Part shown: positions 1 through 5,752 of the stretch, in pieces
How the letters are laid out: the number at the start of each line of letters is the position of its first letter
Position numbering within the stretch: position 1 is the stretch's first letter
Source of the DNA: JAAYWY01 sp050945275
GTDB lineage: Bacteria > Bacillota > DTU030 > DUMP01
Assembly (NCBI GenBank): GCA_050945275.1
Contig: JBMNSQ010000050.1
Location: 1 to 11,510 of the forward strand
DNA length: 11,510 nt
Direction: 5' to 3'
Notes under the pieces: model-generated
Database searches by the model: none
What the model was told of the DNA's origin: nothing
Seen by the model: only the letters and a program-made list of their open reading frames with translations
Translations under genes and position numbers: made by a program

Positions 1-615
1 ATCGAAGAAATGGCCCGCCGGGGATTTGATACTATGCGTTATGGTCCCCTTAAACCAGTGGGTTTGATTAATCCTAAAACCGGACGCCAACCTTTTGCTG
101 TGGTGCAATTGCGTAAAGACAACCGCCAAGGTACATTGTATAATATGGTAGGCTTCCAAACTAGACTAAAGTGGAATGAGCAAAAGCGTGTATTTGGTCT
201 TATACCGGCACTTAGACGGGCCGAATTTGTGCGTTATGGTGTTATGCATAAGAATATTTTTATTAACTCCCCTCGGGTGCTTACTTCCACTTGGCAGTTG
301 AAGAATTACCCACAGATATTTATTGCTGGACAATTAAGCGGTGTTGAGGGCTATGTGGAATCAGCGGCGTCTGGCCTTGTGGCCGGAATTAATGCTGCTC
401 TCTTAGCATCTGGTAAGGAGCCGATGGTGCTTTCCCCGGAGACTGCTTGTGGTGCCTTAGCTTACTATATTACCACTGCTGATCCTAACCATTTTCAACC
501 CATGAATATCAATTTTGGCTTGTTTCCACCCTTACCGGAGCGGATTAAGAACCGCCGTGAACGCAATATGGCGCTGGCTGAACGGGCATTAAAAATAGTG
601 GATGGCAATTGTTAA
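1..615 (+). CDS. trmFO: TrmFO, tRNA (uracil-54 C5)-methyltransferase, folate/FAD-dependent (5'-truncated)
   Basis: The window opens inside this gene; the frame is open from base 1 (Ile-Glu-Glu-Met...) and ends at TAA 613-615. TrmFO makes ribothymidine at position 54 in the T-loop of tRNA in Gram-positive bacteria, using methylenetetrahydrofolate as carbon donor and FAD as cofactor. The visible 204 residues are about the C-terminal half of a protein usually near 435 residues. Family stretches are easy to recognise: RYGPLKPVGLINPKTGR, TLYNMVGFQTRLKWNEQKRV, EFVRYGVMHKNIFINSP, and the C-terminal FAD-binding segment GQLSGVEGYVESAASGLVAG (about residues 110-129 of the visible part). The N-terminal dinucleotide-binding Gly motif lies upstream of the window. 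The ATG at base 10 is internal, not the true start. The gene stands upstream of xerC, as in other Bacillota. Identification is secure; only completeness is unknown. Confidence 0.95.
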   Translation: MEEMARRGFDTMRYGPLKPVGLINPKTGRQPFAVVQLRKDNRQGTLYNMVGFQTRLKWNEQKRVFGLIPALRRAEFVRYGVMHKNIFINSPRVLTSTWQLKNYPQIFIAGQLSGVEGYVESAASGLVAGINAALLASGKEPMVLSPETACGALAYYITTADPNHFQPMNINFGLFPPLPERIKNRRERNMALAERALKIVDGNC

Positions 616-631
616 CATTTGGAATTGTGTG

Positions 632-660
632 TTGCCAAAACATTCTTTCTGTGTTAATAT
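632..660 (+). promoter_or_regulatory. candidate sigma-A promoter upstream of xerC
   Basis: A -35-like TTGCCA (632-637) and a -10-like TAATAT (655-660) are separated by exactly 17 bp in the 78-nt trmFO-xerC gap. Initiation near 667 would leave a leader of about 27 nt before the xerC GTG at 694. The -35 matches 5 of 6 consensus bases and the -10 matches 4 of 6. I see no convincing terminator after trmFO, so read-through from upstream may also transcribe xerC. The call rests on motif match only. Confidence 0.35.
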
Positions 661-680
661 ATATTGCGTACTATGTTTAC

Positions 681-687
681 GAGGTGG
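681..687 (+). promoter_or_regulatory. ribosome binding site deciding the xerC start
   Basis: GAGGTGG lies 6 nt before GTG 694. The upstream in-frame TTG 664 and ATG 673 have no Shine-Dalgarno in front of them, so GTG 694 is the supported start. Confidence 0.75.
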
Positions 688-693
688 CTAACA

Positions 694-1584
694 GTGATCT
701 GGCAGGAGAAGGTTGATGGTTTTCTTAAGTGTCTTCGGGATAATCGTGGATATTCGCCTCATACCGTAGCCGCCTACAAAGGTGATCTGGCGCATTATGC
801 CGAGTTTTGTCAGCAGCAAGATGAAGACCCAGCGGTTCCATCTCGGGATTTTCTTTCCCGTTACTTGGGATTCTTGGTCCAATGTGGTTATGGTAGACGT
901 ACTATTGCCCGTCGTATAGCGGCGCTTCGGGCGTTTTTTAGTTATCAGACGGAGCAAAGCGGAGCCAACAACCCCGCCGAACGGCTACATAGCCCCAAAC
1001 TACCGCATAACTTGCCTAACTTTTTATCAGAGCAACAAGTAGAAGCATTGATTGGAGCTCCGGATACGAAAACACCTCAAGGCACCCGTGATGCTTGCAT
1101 TTTAGAAATGCTTTATTCGACTGGCTGTCGAGTAAGTGAACTAGTAGGGCTTAATGTCGAAGATTTAAATCTAACTGCTGGTTGGGCTTGGGTGCTTGGC
1201 AAGGGCCGGCGTGAACGAGTAGTCCTTTTAGGAGACAGAGCTTTGCAAGCGGTAGAGCGGTATCTAAATCTAGGAAGGCCGCACTATTTTTGCGAAAAAA
1301 AGGCCGAAAAAGCACTGTTTCTTAACCGGTTTGGTGGTCGGTTAACGGACCGCAGTGTAAGGCGAGTAGTAAATAAATATACCCAAAAAGCTGCTCTACA
1401 TCTGGATATTAGTCCTCATACCTTACGCCACACATTTGCCACTCACTTGCTGGAAAACGGAGCAGACTTGCGCAGCGTGCAAGAACTGTTGGGTCATGCT
1501 AATTTGTCTACTACTCAGGTGTACACGCATGTCACAAGACGACGCCTTTACCTGGAGTATCTGCGGGCACATCCGCGTGCCTGA
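694..1584 (+). CDS. xerC: XerC/CodV tyrosine site-specific recombinase
   Basis: Tyrosine recombinase that, with a XerD partner, resolves chromosome dimers at dif during cell division. GTG 694 gives 296 residues, the usual XerC length. The N-terminal SAM-like core-binding domain spans about residues 5-90 (RGYSPHTVAAYKGDL near its start). The catalytic domain follows with every expected residue: Arg146 in TGCRVSEL, Lys170 in LGKGRRER, His242 and Arg245 in HTLRHTFATHLL, His268 in LLGHANLSTTQ and the nucleophile Tyr277 in VYTHV. The position between trmFO and hslV matches B. subtilis codV, so this is the housekeeping Xer protein rather than a phage integrase. The gene ends in TGA, 19 nt before hslV, and probably shares a transcript with hslVU and codY. 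XerC and XerD are similar in sequence; the XerC assignment leans on context. Confidence 0.93.
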   Translation: MIWQEKVDGFLKCLRDNRGYSPHTVAAYKGDLAHYAEFCQQQDEDPAVPSRDFLSRYLGFLVQCGYGRRTIARRIAALRAFFSYQTEQSGANNPAERLHSPKLPHNLPNFLSEQQVEALIGAPDTKTPQGTRDACILEMLYSTGCRVSELVGLNVEDLNLTAGWAWVLGKGRRERVVLLGDRALQAVERYLNLGRPHYFCEKKAEKALFLNRFGGRLTDRSVRRVVNKYTQKAALHLDISPHTLRHTFATHLLENGADLRSVQELLGHANLSTTQVYTHVTRRRLYLEYLRAHPRA

Positions 1585-1603
1585 AGTAAGGGAGGAGAAG
1601 GTT

Positions 1604-2131
1604 ATGTTTCGTGGGACTACTATTGTTGCTGTGCGCCGGGATGACAAGGTAGCAGTGGCGGGTGACGGTCAGGTTACTATGGGCGAAAAGATGGTTGTAA
1701 AGCGTGGTGCGAAGAAAGTACGGCGTCTGTATGATGGTGCAGTAGTAGCCGGTTTTGCTGGTTCTGTGGCCGATGCTTTTACTTTGTTCGAAAAGTTTGA
1801 AGCTAAGTTAGAACAGTACCAGGGCAATTTATTGCGGGCGGCAGTAGAGTTGGCAAAGGAATGGCGGTTAGATCGGATGCTGCACAAATTGGAGGCGTTA
1901 CTACTGGTGGCGGACCGCAAGCAGATTTTAATGATTTCCGGCAATGGGGAAGTAATTGAACCTGATGATCAAGTGGCCGCCATTGGTTCCGGCGGGCCCT
2001 ATGCTTTGGCTGCTGCCAGAGCACTGGTGAGATTTACAGATTTGCCTGCTTCTCAAATTGCCACTGAAGCTTTGTCCATAGCAGCCGAGATCTGTGTTTA
2101 TACCAACGACCAGATCACAGTGGAGGAGTTG
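1604..2131 (+). other. hslV: HslV (ClpQ) threonine peptidase module of the fused frame
   Basis: This 176-residue stretch corresponds to a complete HslV. The N-terminus MFRGTTIVAV implies removal of a four-residue propeptide to expose catalytic Thr5. Other active-site residues are in place: Asp21 in AGDGQVT, Lys37 in the GAKKVRRLY segment and Ser129 in AIGSGGPYA. Other family blocks include AGFAGSVADAFTLFEKFE, AVELAKEWRLDRML, SGNGEVIEPDD and the C-terminal IAAEICVYTNDQITVEEL. Bacillus ClpQ uses an N-terminal Ser and is processed differently; the Thr-Thr form here is the common bacterial type. The module itself is intact, and only the expected stop after Leu176 is missing. A conventional annotation would call this hslV. 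Confidence 0.9.
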
Positions 2132-3544
2132 TGGACCATGATGCATGAACTTCGCCCCCGGCAAATTGTGGCCGAACTTGACAAATATATTATTGGTCAG
2201 ACGGATGCCAAACGGGCAGTGGCAGTGGCACTGCGCAACCGATACCGGCGTTCTCTGTTACCGCCGGAAGTTAGGGACGAGGTTATACCGAAGAACATTC
2301 TTATGATCGGGCCTACCGGTGTCGGTAAGACAGAAATTGCTCGCCGTCTGGCCCGGCTGGTTAATGCCCCCATGTCCAAGGTTGAAGCTACCAAGTTTAC
2401 TGAAGTGGGCTATGTAGGTCGGGATGTAGACTCGATGATTCGAGATCTCGTGGAAACAGCTATCCGTATGGTGAAAAGAGAACGGATAGAGGCGGTTGAA
2501 GAGAAAGCTCAGGAATTGGCTCAAGAAAGACTGCTAGATCTGTTAGCACCTTTGCCCAAAAAACAGACCGGCAGCCCCAATCCTTTCAGTTTATTGTTTG
2601 GCTTGAAAGACGAAGGTGGGCCGGTAGCCTATAATGATGCCGATAGCAATCTGCTAGCAGAAGTACAGGCACGTCGGGAACGCATTCGGCACCGCTTATC
2701 CCAAGGAGAAATGGAACAGGAATTAGTGGAAATAGAAGTAGAAGATAGTGGTACCCCGATGCTGGAAGTGTTTACCGGTGCTGGTGTTGAGGAGATGGGA
2801 ATTAATCTCCAGGAAGTATTGGGCAGTATGCTACCGAAGCGGCTCAAAAAAAAGCGAGTTACAGTAGCTGCAGGCCGACGCCTGCTAGCACAAGAAGAAG
2901 CGCAGAAATTAATTGACATGGATGAAGTCGCAGCCGAAGGTGTCAGGCGGGCCGAACAGATGGGCATAGTGTTCATCGATGAAATCGATAAAATCGCCGG
3001 CAAAGAGAGCGGCACTGGACCCGATGTTTCTCGTGAAGGTGTACAGCGCGACATCCTTCCTATTGTAGAAGGGTCTACTGTTGTAACCAAGTATGGTCCG
3101 GTTAAGACCGACCACATGTTGTTTATTGCCGCCGGTGCATTCCATATAGCTAAACCGACGGATCTTATTCCTGAGTTGCAAGGCCGTTTTCCTATCCGAG
3201 TAGAACTAAAGTCCTTAACAGAAGAGGACTTTAAGAGAATTCTCACCCAACCGGAAAATGCTATAATTAAGCAGTATGTAGCTCTTTTGGGAACAGAAGG
3301 TATAAAAGTAAAATTTACAGACGATGCTATAGATGAAATTGCCAAAACGGCAACTTTTGTCAATCAAGAGATGGAGAATATTGGAGCCCGACGCTTGCAT
3401 ACTATCCTAGAAAAAATCTTGGAAGAGATTTCATTCACGGCTGGCGAAAATGGGCAGCAGGAAGTGGTGATTGATGCTGTTTATGTAAATCGACAATTAG
3501 CAGGCATATTAAAAAACCGTGATCTAAGCCAGTATATTTTGTAG
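1604..3544 (+). CDS. hslVU: HslV-HslU (ClpQ-ClpY) in-frame fused open reading frame
   Basis: One uninterrupted frame of 646 residues from ATG 1604 (Shine-Dalgarno GGGAGGAG at 1590-1597) to TAG 3542-3544. Residues 1-176 are a full-length HslV peptidase, residues 177-178 are Trp-Thr, and residues 179-646 are a full-length HslU AAA+ unfoldase. These are normally two proteins: a dodecameric HslV chamber capped by HslU hexamers, together degrading regulatory and misfolded cytoplasmic proteins. HslV normally ends near IYTN...VEEL followed by a stop; here the codon after Leu176 is TGG (2132-2134), one base from TGA. TGA terminates xerC, fliH and fliJ in this window, so the genetic code is standard. 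Either this is a real fusion, a recent stop-loss mutation, or a base-call error. If the base is wrong, the locus is an ordinary hslV (1604-2134) and hslU (2138-3544) pair separated by 3 nt. Confidence 0.8.
   Translation: MFRGTTIVAVRRDDKVAVAGDGQVTMGEKMVVKRGAKKVRRLYDGAVVAGFAGSVADAFTLFEKFEAKLEQYQGNLLRAAVELAKEWRLDRMLHKLEALLLVADRKQILMISGNGEVIEPDDQVAAIGSGGPYALAAARALVRFTDLPASQIATEALSIAAEICVYTNDQITVEELWTMMHELRPRQIVAELDKYIIGQTDAKRAVAVALRNRYRRSLLPPEVRDEVIPKNILMIGPTGVGKTEIARRLARLVNAPMSKVEATKFTEVGYVGRDVDSMIRDLVETAIRMVKRERIEAVEEKAQELAQERLLDLLAPLPKKQTGSPNPFSLLFGLKDEGGPVAYNDADSNLLAEVQARRERIRHRLSQGEMEQELVEIEVEDSGTPMLEVFTGAGVEEMGINLQEVLGSMLPKRLKKKRVTVAAGRRLLAQEEAQKLIDMDEVAAEGVRRAEQMGIVFIDEIDKIAGKESGTGPDVSREGVQRDILPIVEGSTVVTKYGPVKTDHMLFIAAGAFHIAKPTDLIPELQGRFPIRVELKSLTEEDFKRILTQPENAIIKQYVALLGTEGIKVKFTDDAIDEIAKTATFVNQEMENIGARRLHTILEKILEEISFTAGENGQQEVVIDAVYVNRQLAGILKNRDLSQYIL
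2122..2128 (+). promoter_or_regulatory. internal ribosome binding site for hslU
   Basis: GGAGGAG encodes part of Val-Glu-Glu at the end of HslV and sits 9 nt before ATG 2138. This is a strong Shine-Dalgarno at suitable spacing, as expected if HslU was, or still is, translated independently. It supports the view that the fusion arose from an ordinary two-gene arrangement. Confidence 0.7.
2138..3544 (+). CDS. hslU: HslU (ClpY) AAA+ ATPase subunit, from internal start
   Basis: From ATG 2138 the frame gives 468 residues, normal for HslU; ATG 2141 is an alternative start one codon later. The N-terminal ELRPRQIVAELDKYIIGQ is the standard opening of the family. Walker A is GPTGVGKT at residues 58-65 and Walker B is IVFIDE at 277-282. 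The inserted, charged I-domain lies between them, roughly residues 105-240. The arginine finger is Arg350 in ELQGRFPIRVEL. The C-terminus, DLSQYIL, matches the tail that docks into HslV pockets and opens its active sites. HslU unfolds substrates with ATP and threads them into HslV. In the sequence as given this frame is also the downstream part of a longer reading frame, so HslU may be made free, fused, or both. codY starts 23 nt after the TAG. Confidence 0.9.
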   Translation: MMHELRPRQIVAELDKYIIGQTDAKRAVAVALRNRYRRSLLPPEVRDEVIPKNILMIGPTGVGKTEIARRLARLVNAPMSKVEATKFTEVGYVGRDVDSMIRDLVETAIRMVKRERIEAVEEKAQELAQERLLDLLAPLPKKQTGSPNPFSLLFGLKDEGGPVAYNDADSNLLAEVQARRERIRHRLSQGEMEQELVEIEVEDSGTPMLEVFTGAGVEEMGINLQEVLGSMLPKRLKKKRVTVAAGRRLLAQEEAQKLIDMDEVAAEGVRRAEQMGIVFIDEIDKIAGKESGTGPDVSREGVQRDILPIVEGSTVVTKYGPVKTDHMLFIAAGAFHIAKPTDLIPELQGRFPIRVELKSLTEEDFKRILTQPENAIIKQYVALLGTEGIKVKFTDDAIDEIAKTATFVNQEMENIGARRLHTILEKILEEISFTAGENGQQEVVIDAVYVNRQLAGILKNRDLSQYIL

Positions 3545-3553
3545 AAACTATGT

Positions 3554-3560
3554 GGGAGGA
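3554..3560 (+). promoter_or_regulatory. ribosome binding site deciding the codY start
   Basis: GGGAGGA is 7 nt upstream of GTG 3568. The in-frame ATG at 3550 lies before this site and has no Shine-Dalgarno of its own, so it would add six residues absent from CodY proteins, which begin with the LLEKTR-like helix. Confidence 0.8.
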
Positions 3561-3567
3561 ATTCACA

Positions 3568-4341
3568 GTGACCTTATTAGAAAAAACTCGTAGTTTGAAC
3601 CGCTTGTTGCAACGGTCGGCTGGCCATCCAGTTGATTTTGACGAGATTTGTCGAGTTTTGAGCGAACTTAGTCGCGCGAATGTTTATGTAGTAAGCCGTC
3701 GCGGAAAGATCTTAGGACATGCTCTTAAAGAAGGCTACAGTTGTGCTGTCATGGAGGCCGACATAATCAAGAATCAGAAGTTTCCAGGGGAGTTTAATGA
3801 CCGTTTGTTGAGAGTGCTGGATACGACAACGTTTAAGCAAGAAGAAGGCGAGTGCATCTTTGATGGTGAGATGGGCTGCCTATTCCCGCGGCAAGAATTA
3901 TGTTTTGTGCCTATCAATGGTGCCGGTGAGCGCTTAGGAACGTTAATTGTGGCCAAATTCGATCAGGCCTTCACGGAAGAAGATTTAATACTGGCCGAAT
4001 ATGGTGCCACTGTGGTAGGTATGGAAATCTTGCGGGCCAAGAGTGAAGAGGTGGAAGAAGAAGCACGCAAGAAAGCAGCGGTGCAAATTGCTCTTGGAAC
4101 GCTATCTTACTCTGAACTTGAGGCCGTGGTCCACATTTTTGAGGAACTCGACGGTACGGAAGGTTTATTGGTTGCGAGCAAAGTAGCTGACCGGGTGGGC
4201 ATTACTCGCTCCGTCATCGTTAACGCTCTTCGTAAATTCGAGAGCGCCGGTGTTATCGAGTCGCGTTCGCTAGGCATGAAAGGAACCTTCATTAAGGTTC
4301 TCAATGACCGCCTACTTGATGAGCTTAAAAAGATCAGGTAA
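3568..4341 (+). CDS. codY: CodY, GTP- and branched-chain-amino-acid-responsive global repressor
   Basis: CodY binds DNA when GTP and branched-chain amino acids are plentiful and represses amino-acid uptake, biosynthesis, competence and motility genes in Bacillota. GTG 3568 gives 257 residues, close to the usual 259. The N-terminal GAF-type ligand domain covers about residues 1-155, with VVSRRGKILG (41-50), GAGERLGTLIV (118-128) and LAEYGATVVGMEILR (142-156). A charged linker helix (157-170) leads to the winged helix-turn-helix, ASKVADRVGITRSVIVNALR (203-222), followed by ESAGVIESRSLGMKGT, close to identical with B. subtilis. Three cysteines (96, 104, 112) sit at even eight-residue steps in the GAF domain, plus Cys59; B. 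subtilis CodY lacks these. The gene is last in its operon and is followed by a strong terminator. Confidence 0.96.
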   Translation: MTLLEKTRSLNRLLQRSAGHPVDFDEICRVLSELSRANVYVVSRRGKILGHALKEGYSCAVMEADIIKNQKFPGEFNDRLLRVLDTTTFKQEEGECIFDGEMGCLFPRQELCFVPINGAGERLGTLIVAKFDQAFTEEDLILAEYGATVVGMEILRAKSEEVEEEARKKAAVQIALGTLSYSELEAVVHIFEELDGTEGLLVASKVADRVGITRSVIVNALRKFESAGVIESRSLGMKGTFIKVLNDRLLDELKKIR

Positions 4342-4377
4342 AGTTACCGACCAATATCGTTTTTCCGCTATTGAAGG

Positions 4378-4408
4378 AACCTCCCTGTACATACAGGGAG
4401 GTTTTTAT
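4378..4408 (+). terminator. rho-independent terminator after codY
   Basis: An 11-bp perfect stem, AACCTCCCTGT (4378-4388) with ACAGGGAGGTT (4393-4403), closes a four-base ACAT loop and runs into a short T tract (4402-4406). It begins 37 nt after the codY stop. This should end the xerC-hslVU-codY transcript and make the flagellar operon depend on its own promoter, unless read-through is significant. Confidence 0.9.
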
Positions 4409-4451
4409 TATGCAGGTCTTAAGTACCTATCGGCTGGTAAAATTAGACTGG

Positions 4452-4504
4452 GAAGCAGGAATTCGACCTCATATGTTGAATCAGGAATATGTTGAATCAG
4501 GAAC
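4452..4504 (+). repeat. 16-bp tandem repeat and GAAKCAGGAA motif cluster upstream of flgB
   Basis: ATATGTTGAATCAGGA occurs twice in perfect tandem (4471-4486 and 4487-4502). Within it the decamer GAATCAGGAA falls at 4478 and 4494, and a related GAAGCAGGAA lies at 4452, so there are three copies spaced 26 and 16 bp apart. They lie between the codY terminator and the flgB promoter. They could be a regulator binding array, part of a dispersed intergenic repeat, or simple slippage; the sequence alone does not decide. Confidence 0.75.
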
Positions 4505-4526
4505 AAGATAGGCGAAATGCGGCTAA

Positions 4527-4555
4527 TTGTGTTGTAAAGTGTCTAAGTGTATAAA
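4527..4555 (+). promoter_or_regulatory. candidate sigma-A promoter for the flagellar operon
   Basis: TTGTGT (4527-4532) and TATAAA (4550-4555) are 17 bp apart, giving predicted initiation near 4562 and a leader of about 20 nt before the flgB GTG. A short inverted repeat, AGTGT/ACACT (4546-4550 and 4557-4561), flanks the -10, and AAGTGT occurs twice nearby. I found no convincing sigma-D/sigma-28 site (TAAA with a GCCGATAA-type -10), so early flagellar genes here are probably under the housekeeping sigma factor. Confidence 0.45.
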
Positions 4556-4570
4556 AACACTGAAACTTGC

Positions 4571-4577
4571 GGGGTGA
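4571..4577 (+). promoter_or_regulatory. ribosome binding site deciding the flgB start
   Basis: GGGGTGA precedes GTG 4582, with 7 nt from the GGGG core to the start codon. The in-frame TTG at 4567 overlaps the upstream edge of this element and has no Shine-Dalgarno of its own, so GTG 4582 is preferred. Confidence 0.65.
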
Positions 4578-4581
4578 CAAA

Positions 4582-4983
4582 GTGGCGGGCTTGTTTACTA
4601 CGGAACGAGTAATTTCAGAGCTTAGTCTAGGTTTGGATTGGTCAGCTAAAAGACAGCAGGCGATTGCTAATAACTTGGCCAATGTAGATACGCCTGGGTT
4701 CAAGCGTAATGAGGTCACATTTCCTGAAGCTTTGCAACAGGCTGCCAGCAAGCAAGTGATTCTAAGCCGGACTCATGAACGGCATCTGCTTCCTAAGCCT
4801 ACGGGGACTGTTTCTACAGTAGTAAAGTCGGACACTTCACACCGTAACGATGGTAATAATGTGGACATAGAGCTCGAGACAGCTGAGCTAGTTCAAAACT
4901 CATTATATTATAACGCTCTAATTGACCGGGCGGGAGATTACTTTAAGAGTTTACGGTTGGTTATTAGTGAAGGGAGGCGGTAA
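4582..4983 (+). CDS. flgB: FlgB, flagellar proximal rod protein
   Basis: FlgB is exported through the flagellar type III system and polymerises into the proximal rod of the basal body. GTG 4582 gives 133 residues, typical for the family. Near the N-terminus the rod/hook signature IANNLANVDTPGFKR (about residues 28-42) identifies the flagellar basal-body rod family. The C-terminal half has NNVDIELETAELVQNSLYYN and ends in a hydrophobic-heptad helix (YFKSLRLVISEGR). As in other axial proteins, the two terminal helices are expected to pair in the polymer. No cleavable signal peptide is visible, consistent with type III export. It is the first gene of the flagellar operon, with flgC starting 2 nt after its TAA. 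Confidence 0.95.
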   Translation: MAGLFTTERVISELSLGLDWSAKRQQAIANNLANVDTPGFKRNEVTFPEALQQAASKQVILSRTHERHLLPKPTGTVSTVVKSDTSHRNDGNNVDIELETAELVQNSLYYNALIDRAGDYFKSLRLVISEGRR

Positions 4984-4985
4984 GC

Positions 4986-5423
4986 GTGTTTAGCAGCTTA
5001 AAAATTTCAGCCTCTGGCCTTACGGCTCAGCGTTTAAGGTTAGATATAATCGCCAATAATCTGGCTAACGCCGAAACTACACGCACCGCAGAAGGAGGAC
5101 CTTATCGGCGGCAGTTACCGGTGTTCGCAGCTCGCAAGGAAGCTTCTTTTAGGCGTTATATGAACAGGGCATTGTCCAAGCAGCCTGTTGGTCAGGGAGT
5201 GTGCGTAACCAGAATTGGCGAAGATACTTCGCCGCTTAAGCGTAGGTATCAGCCCGGACATCCCGATGCCGACGAGGAAGGCTATGTGCTTTATCCTAAT
5301 GTTAATGTCGTTACGGAAATGGTTGATATGATATCTGCCAGTCGTTCCTATGAAGCTAACGCCGCTGCTTTCAATGCTAGCCGTAGCATGGTTGTTAAGG
5401 CGTTGGAGTTAGGAAGGAGATAG
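4986..5423 (+). CDS. flgC: FlgC, flagellar proximal rod protein
   Basis: FlgC assembles with FlgB, FlgF and FliE in the proximal rod, between the MS ring and the distal rod. The GTG start at 4986 is preceded by AGGGAGG (4971-4977) and gives 145 residues, the normal length. The N-terminal motif LDIIANNLANAETTRTAEGG (residues 19-38), followed by PYRRQ, is the FlgC form of the rod signature. The C-terminal helix carries VTEMVDMISASRSYEANAAA and ASRSMVVKALELG, typical of rod proteins. The gap to flgB is 2 nt and to fliE 4 nt, so all three are almost certainly cotranscribed and translationally close-coupled. Confidence 0.96.
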   Translation: MFSSLKISASGLTAQRLRLDIIANNLANAETTRTAEGGPYRRQLPVFAARKEASFRRYMNRALSKQPVGQGVCVTRIGEDTSPLKRRYQPGHPDADEEGYVLYPNVNVVTEMVDMISASRSYEANAAAFNASRSMVVKALELGRR

Positions 5424-5427
5424 CTTT

Positions 5428-5736
5428 ATGATAAATAAACCATTGTTACCACCGGCTGTGACAACGACTAATATGACAAATATTACGAAAACCACCGGTC
5501 AATCTCGAGACAACAGCCATGGTTTTCAGACGCTGTTAGCATCGGCTTTAGAAGAAGTTAATCGATTGCAGCAAGATGCCCATGATAAAACAAGACTTAT
5601 GATTATAGGTGGCGATATTGAGACACACGAGGTAATGCTTGCCGTACAAAAAGCGGAGTTGGCATTAGAACTAACCCAAAGTGTCCGTAACAAAGTGGTA
5701 GAAAGTTATCAGGAGATTATGCGTATGCAGGTTTAA
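5428..5736 (+). CDS. fliE: FliE, flagellar hook-basal body adaptor between MS ring and rod
   Basis: FliE is the first rod component to be exported and links the FliF MS ring to the FlgB/FlgC rod. The ATG at 5428 has AGGAAGGAG (5411-5419) upstream. The 102-residue product has the usual size: a low-complexity Thr/Asn-rich start (residues 10-30), then a helical core. The core has FQTLLASALEEVNRLQQDA (33-51), then the diagnostic THEVMLAVQKAELALELTQS (66-85) and VRNKVVESYQEIMRMQV (86-102), which is strongly conserved in FliE. There is no membrane segment. It lies between flgC and fliF, as in B. subtilis. Confidence 0.95.
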   Translation: MINKPLLPPAVTTTNMTNITKTTGQSRDNSHGFQTLLASALEEVNRLQQDAHDKTRLMIIGGDIETHEVMLAVQKAELALELTQSVRNKVVESYQEIMRMQV

Positions 5737-5752
5737 GGTGTGAGGTGCAGGT

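Noticed and set aside
618..639. TTTGG/CCAAA inverted repeat after trmFO as a possible terminator
   Set aside because: Only 5 bp with a 12-nt loop and no clean T tract; too weak to call.
1436..1603. Extension of the hslV frame upstream to an ATG at 1436 inside xerC
   Set aside because: The added 56 residues are a shadow of the xerC catalytic region, HslV proteins begin at the ATG before GTTIVAV, and a strong Shine-Dalgarno precedes ATG 1604.
2132..2134. Recoding of UGA as tryptophan as the reason for the joined HslV-HslU frame
   Set aside because: The codon is TGG, not TGA, and TGA is used as a normal stop for xerC, fliH and fliJ in the same window.
2629..3363. 244-codon open frame on the minus strand opposite hslU
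   Set aside because: Its composition is Ser/Arg/Thr-rich low-information sequence, it has no recognisable domain, and it lies entirely antisense to conserved HslU codons.
4304..4495. 63-codon + strand frame running from the end of codY through the terminator
   Set aside because: It crosses the rho-independent terminator, has no Shine-Dalgarno support and has no recognisable similarity; it is a chance frame in the intergenic region.
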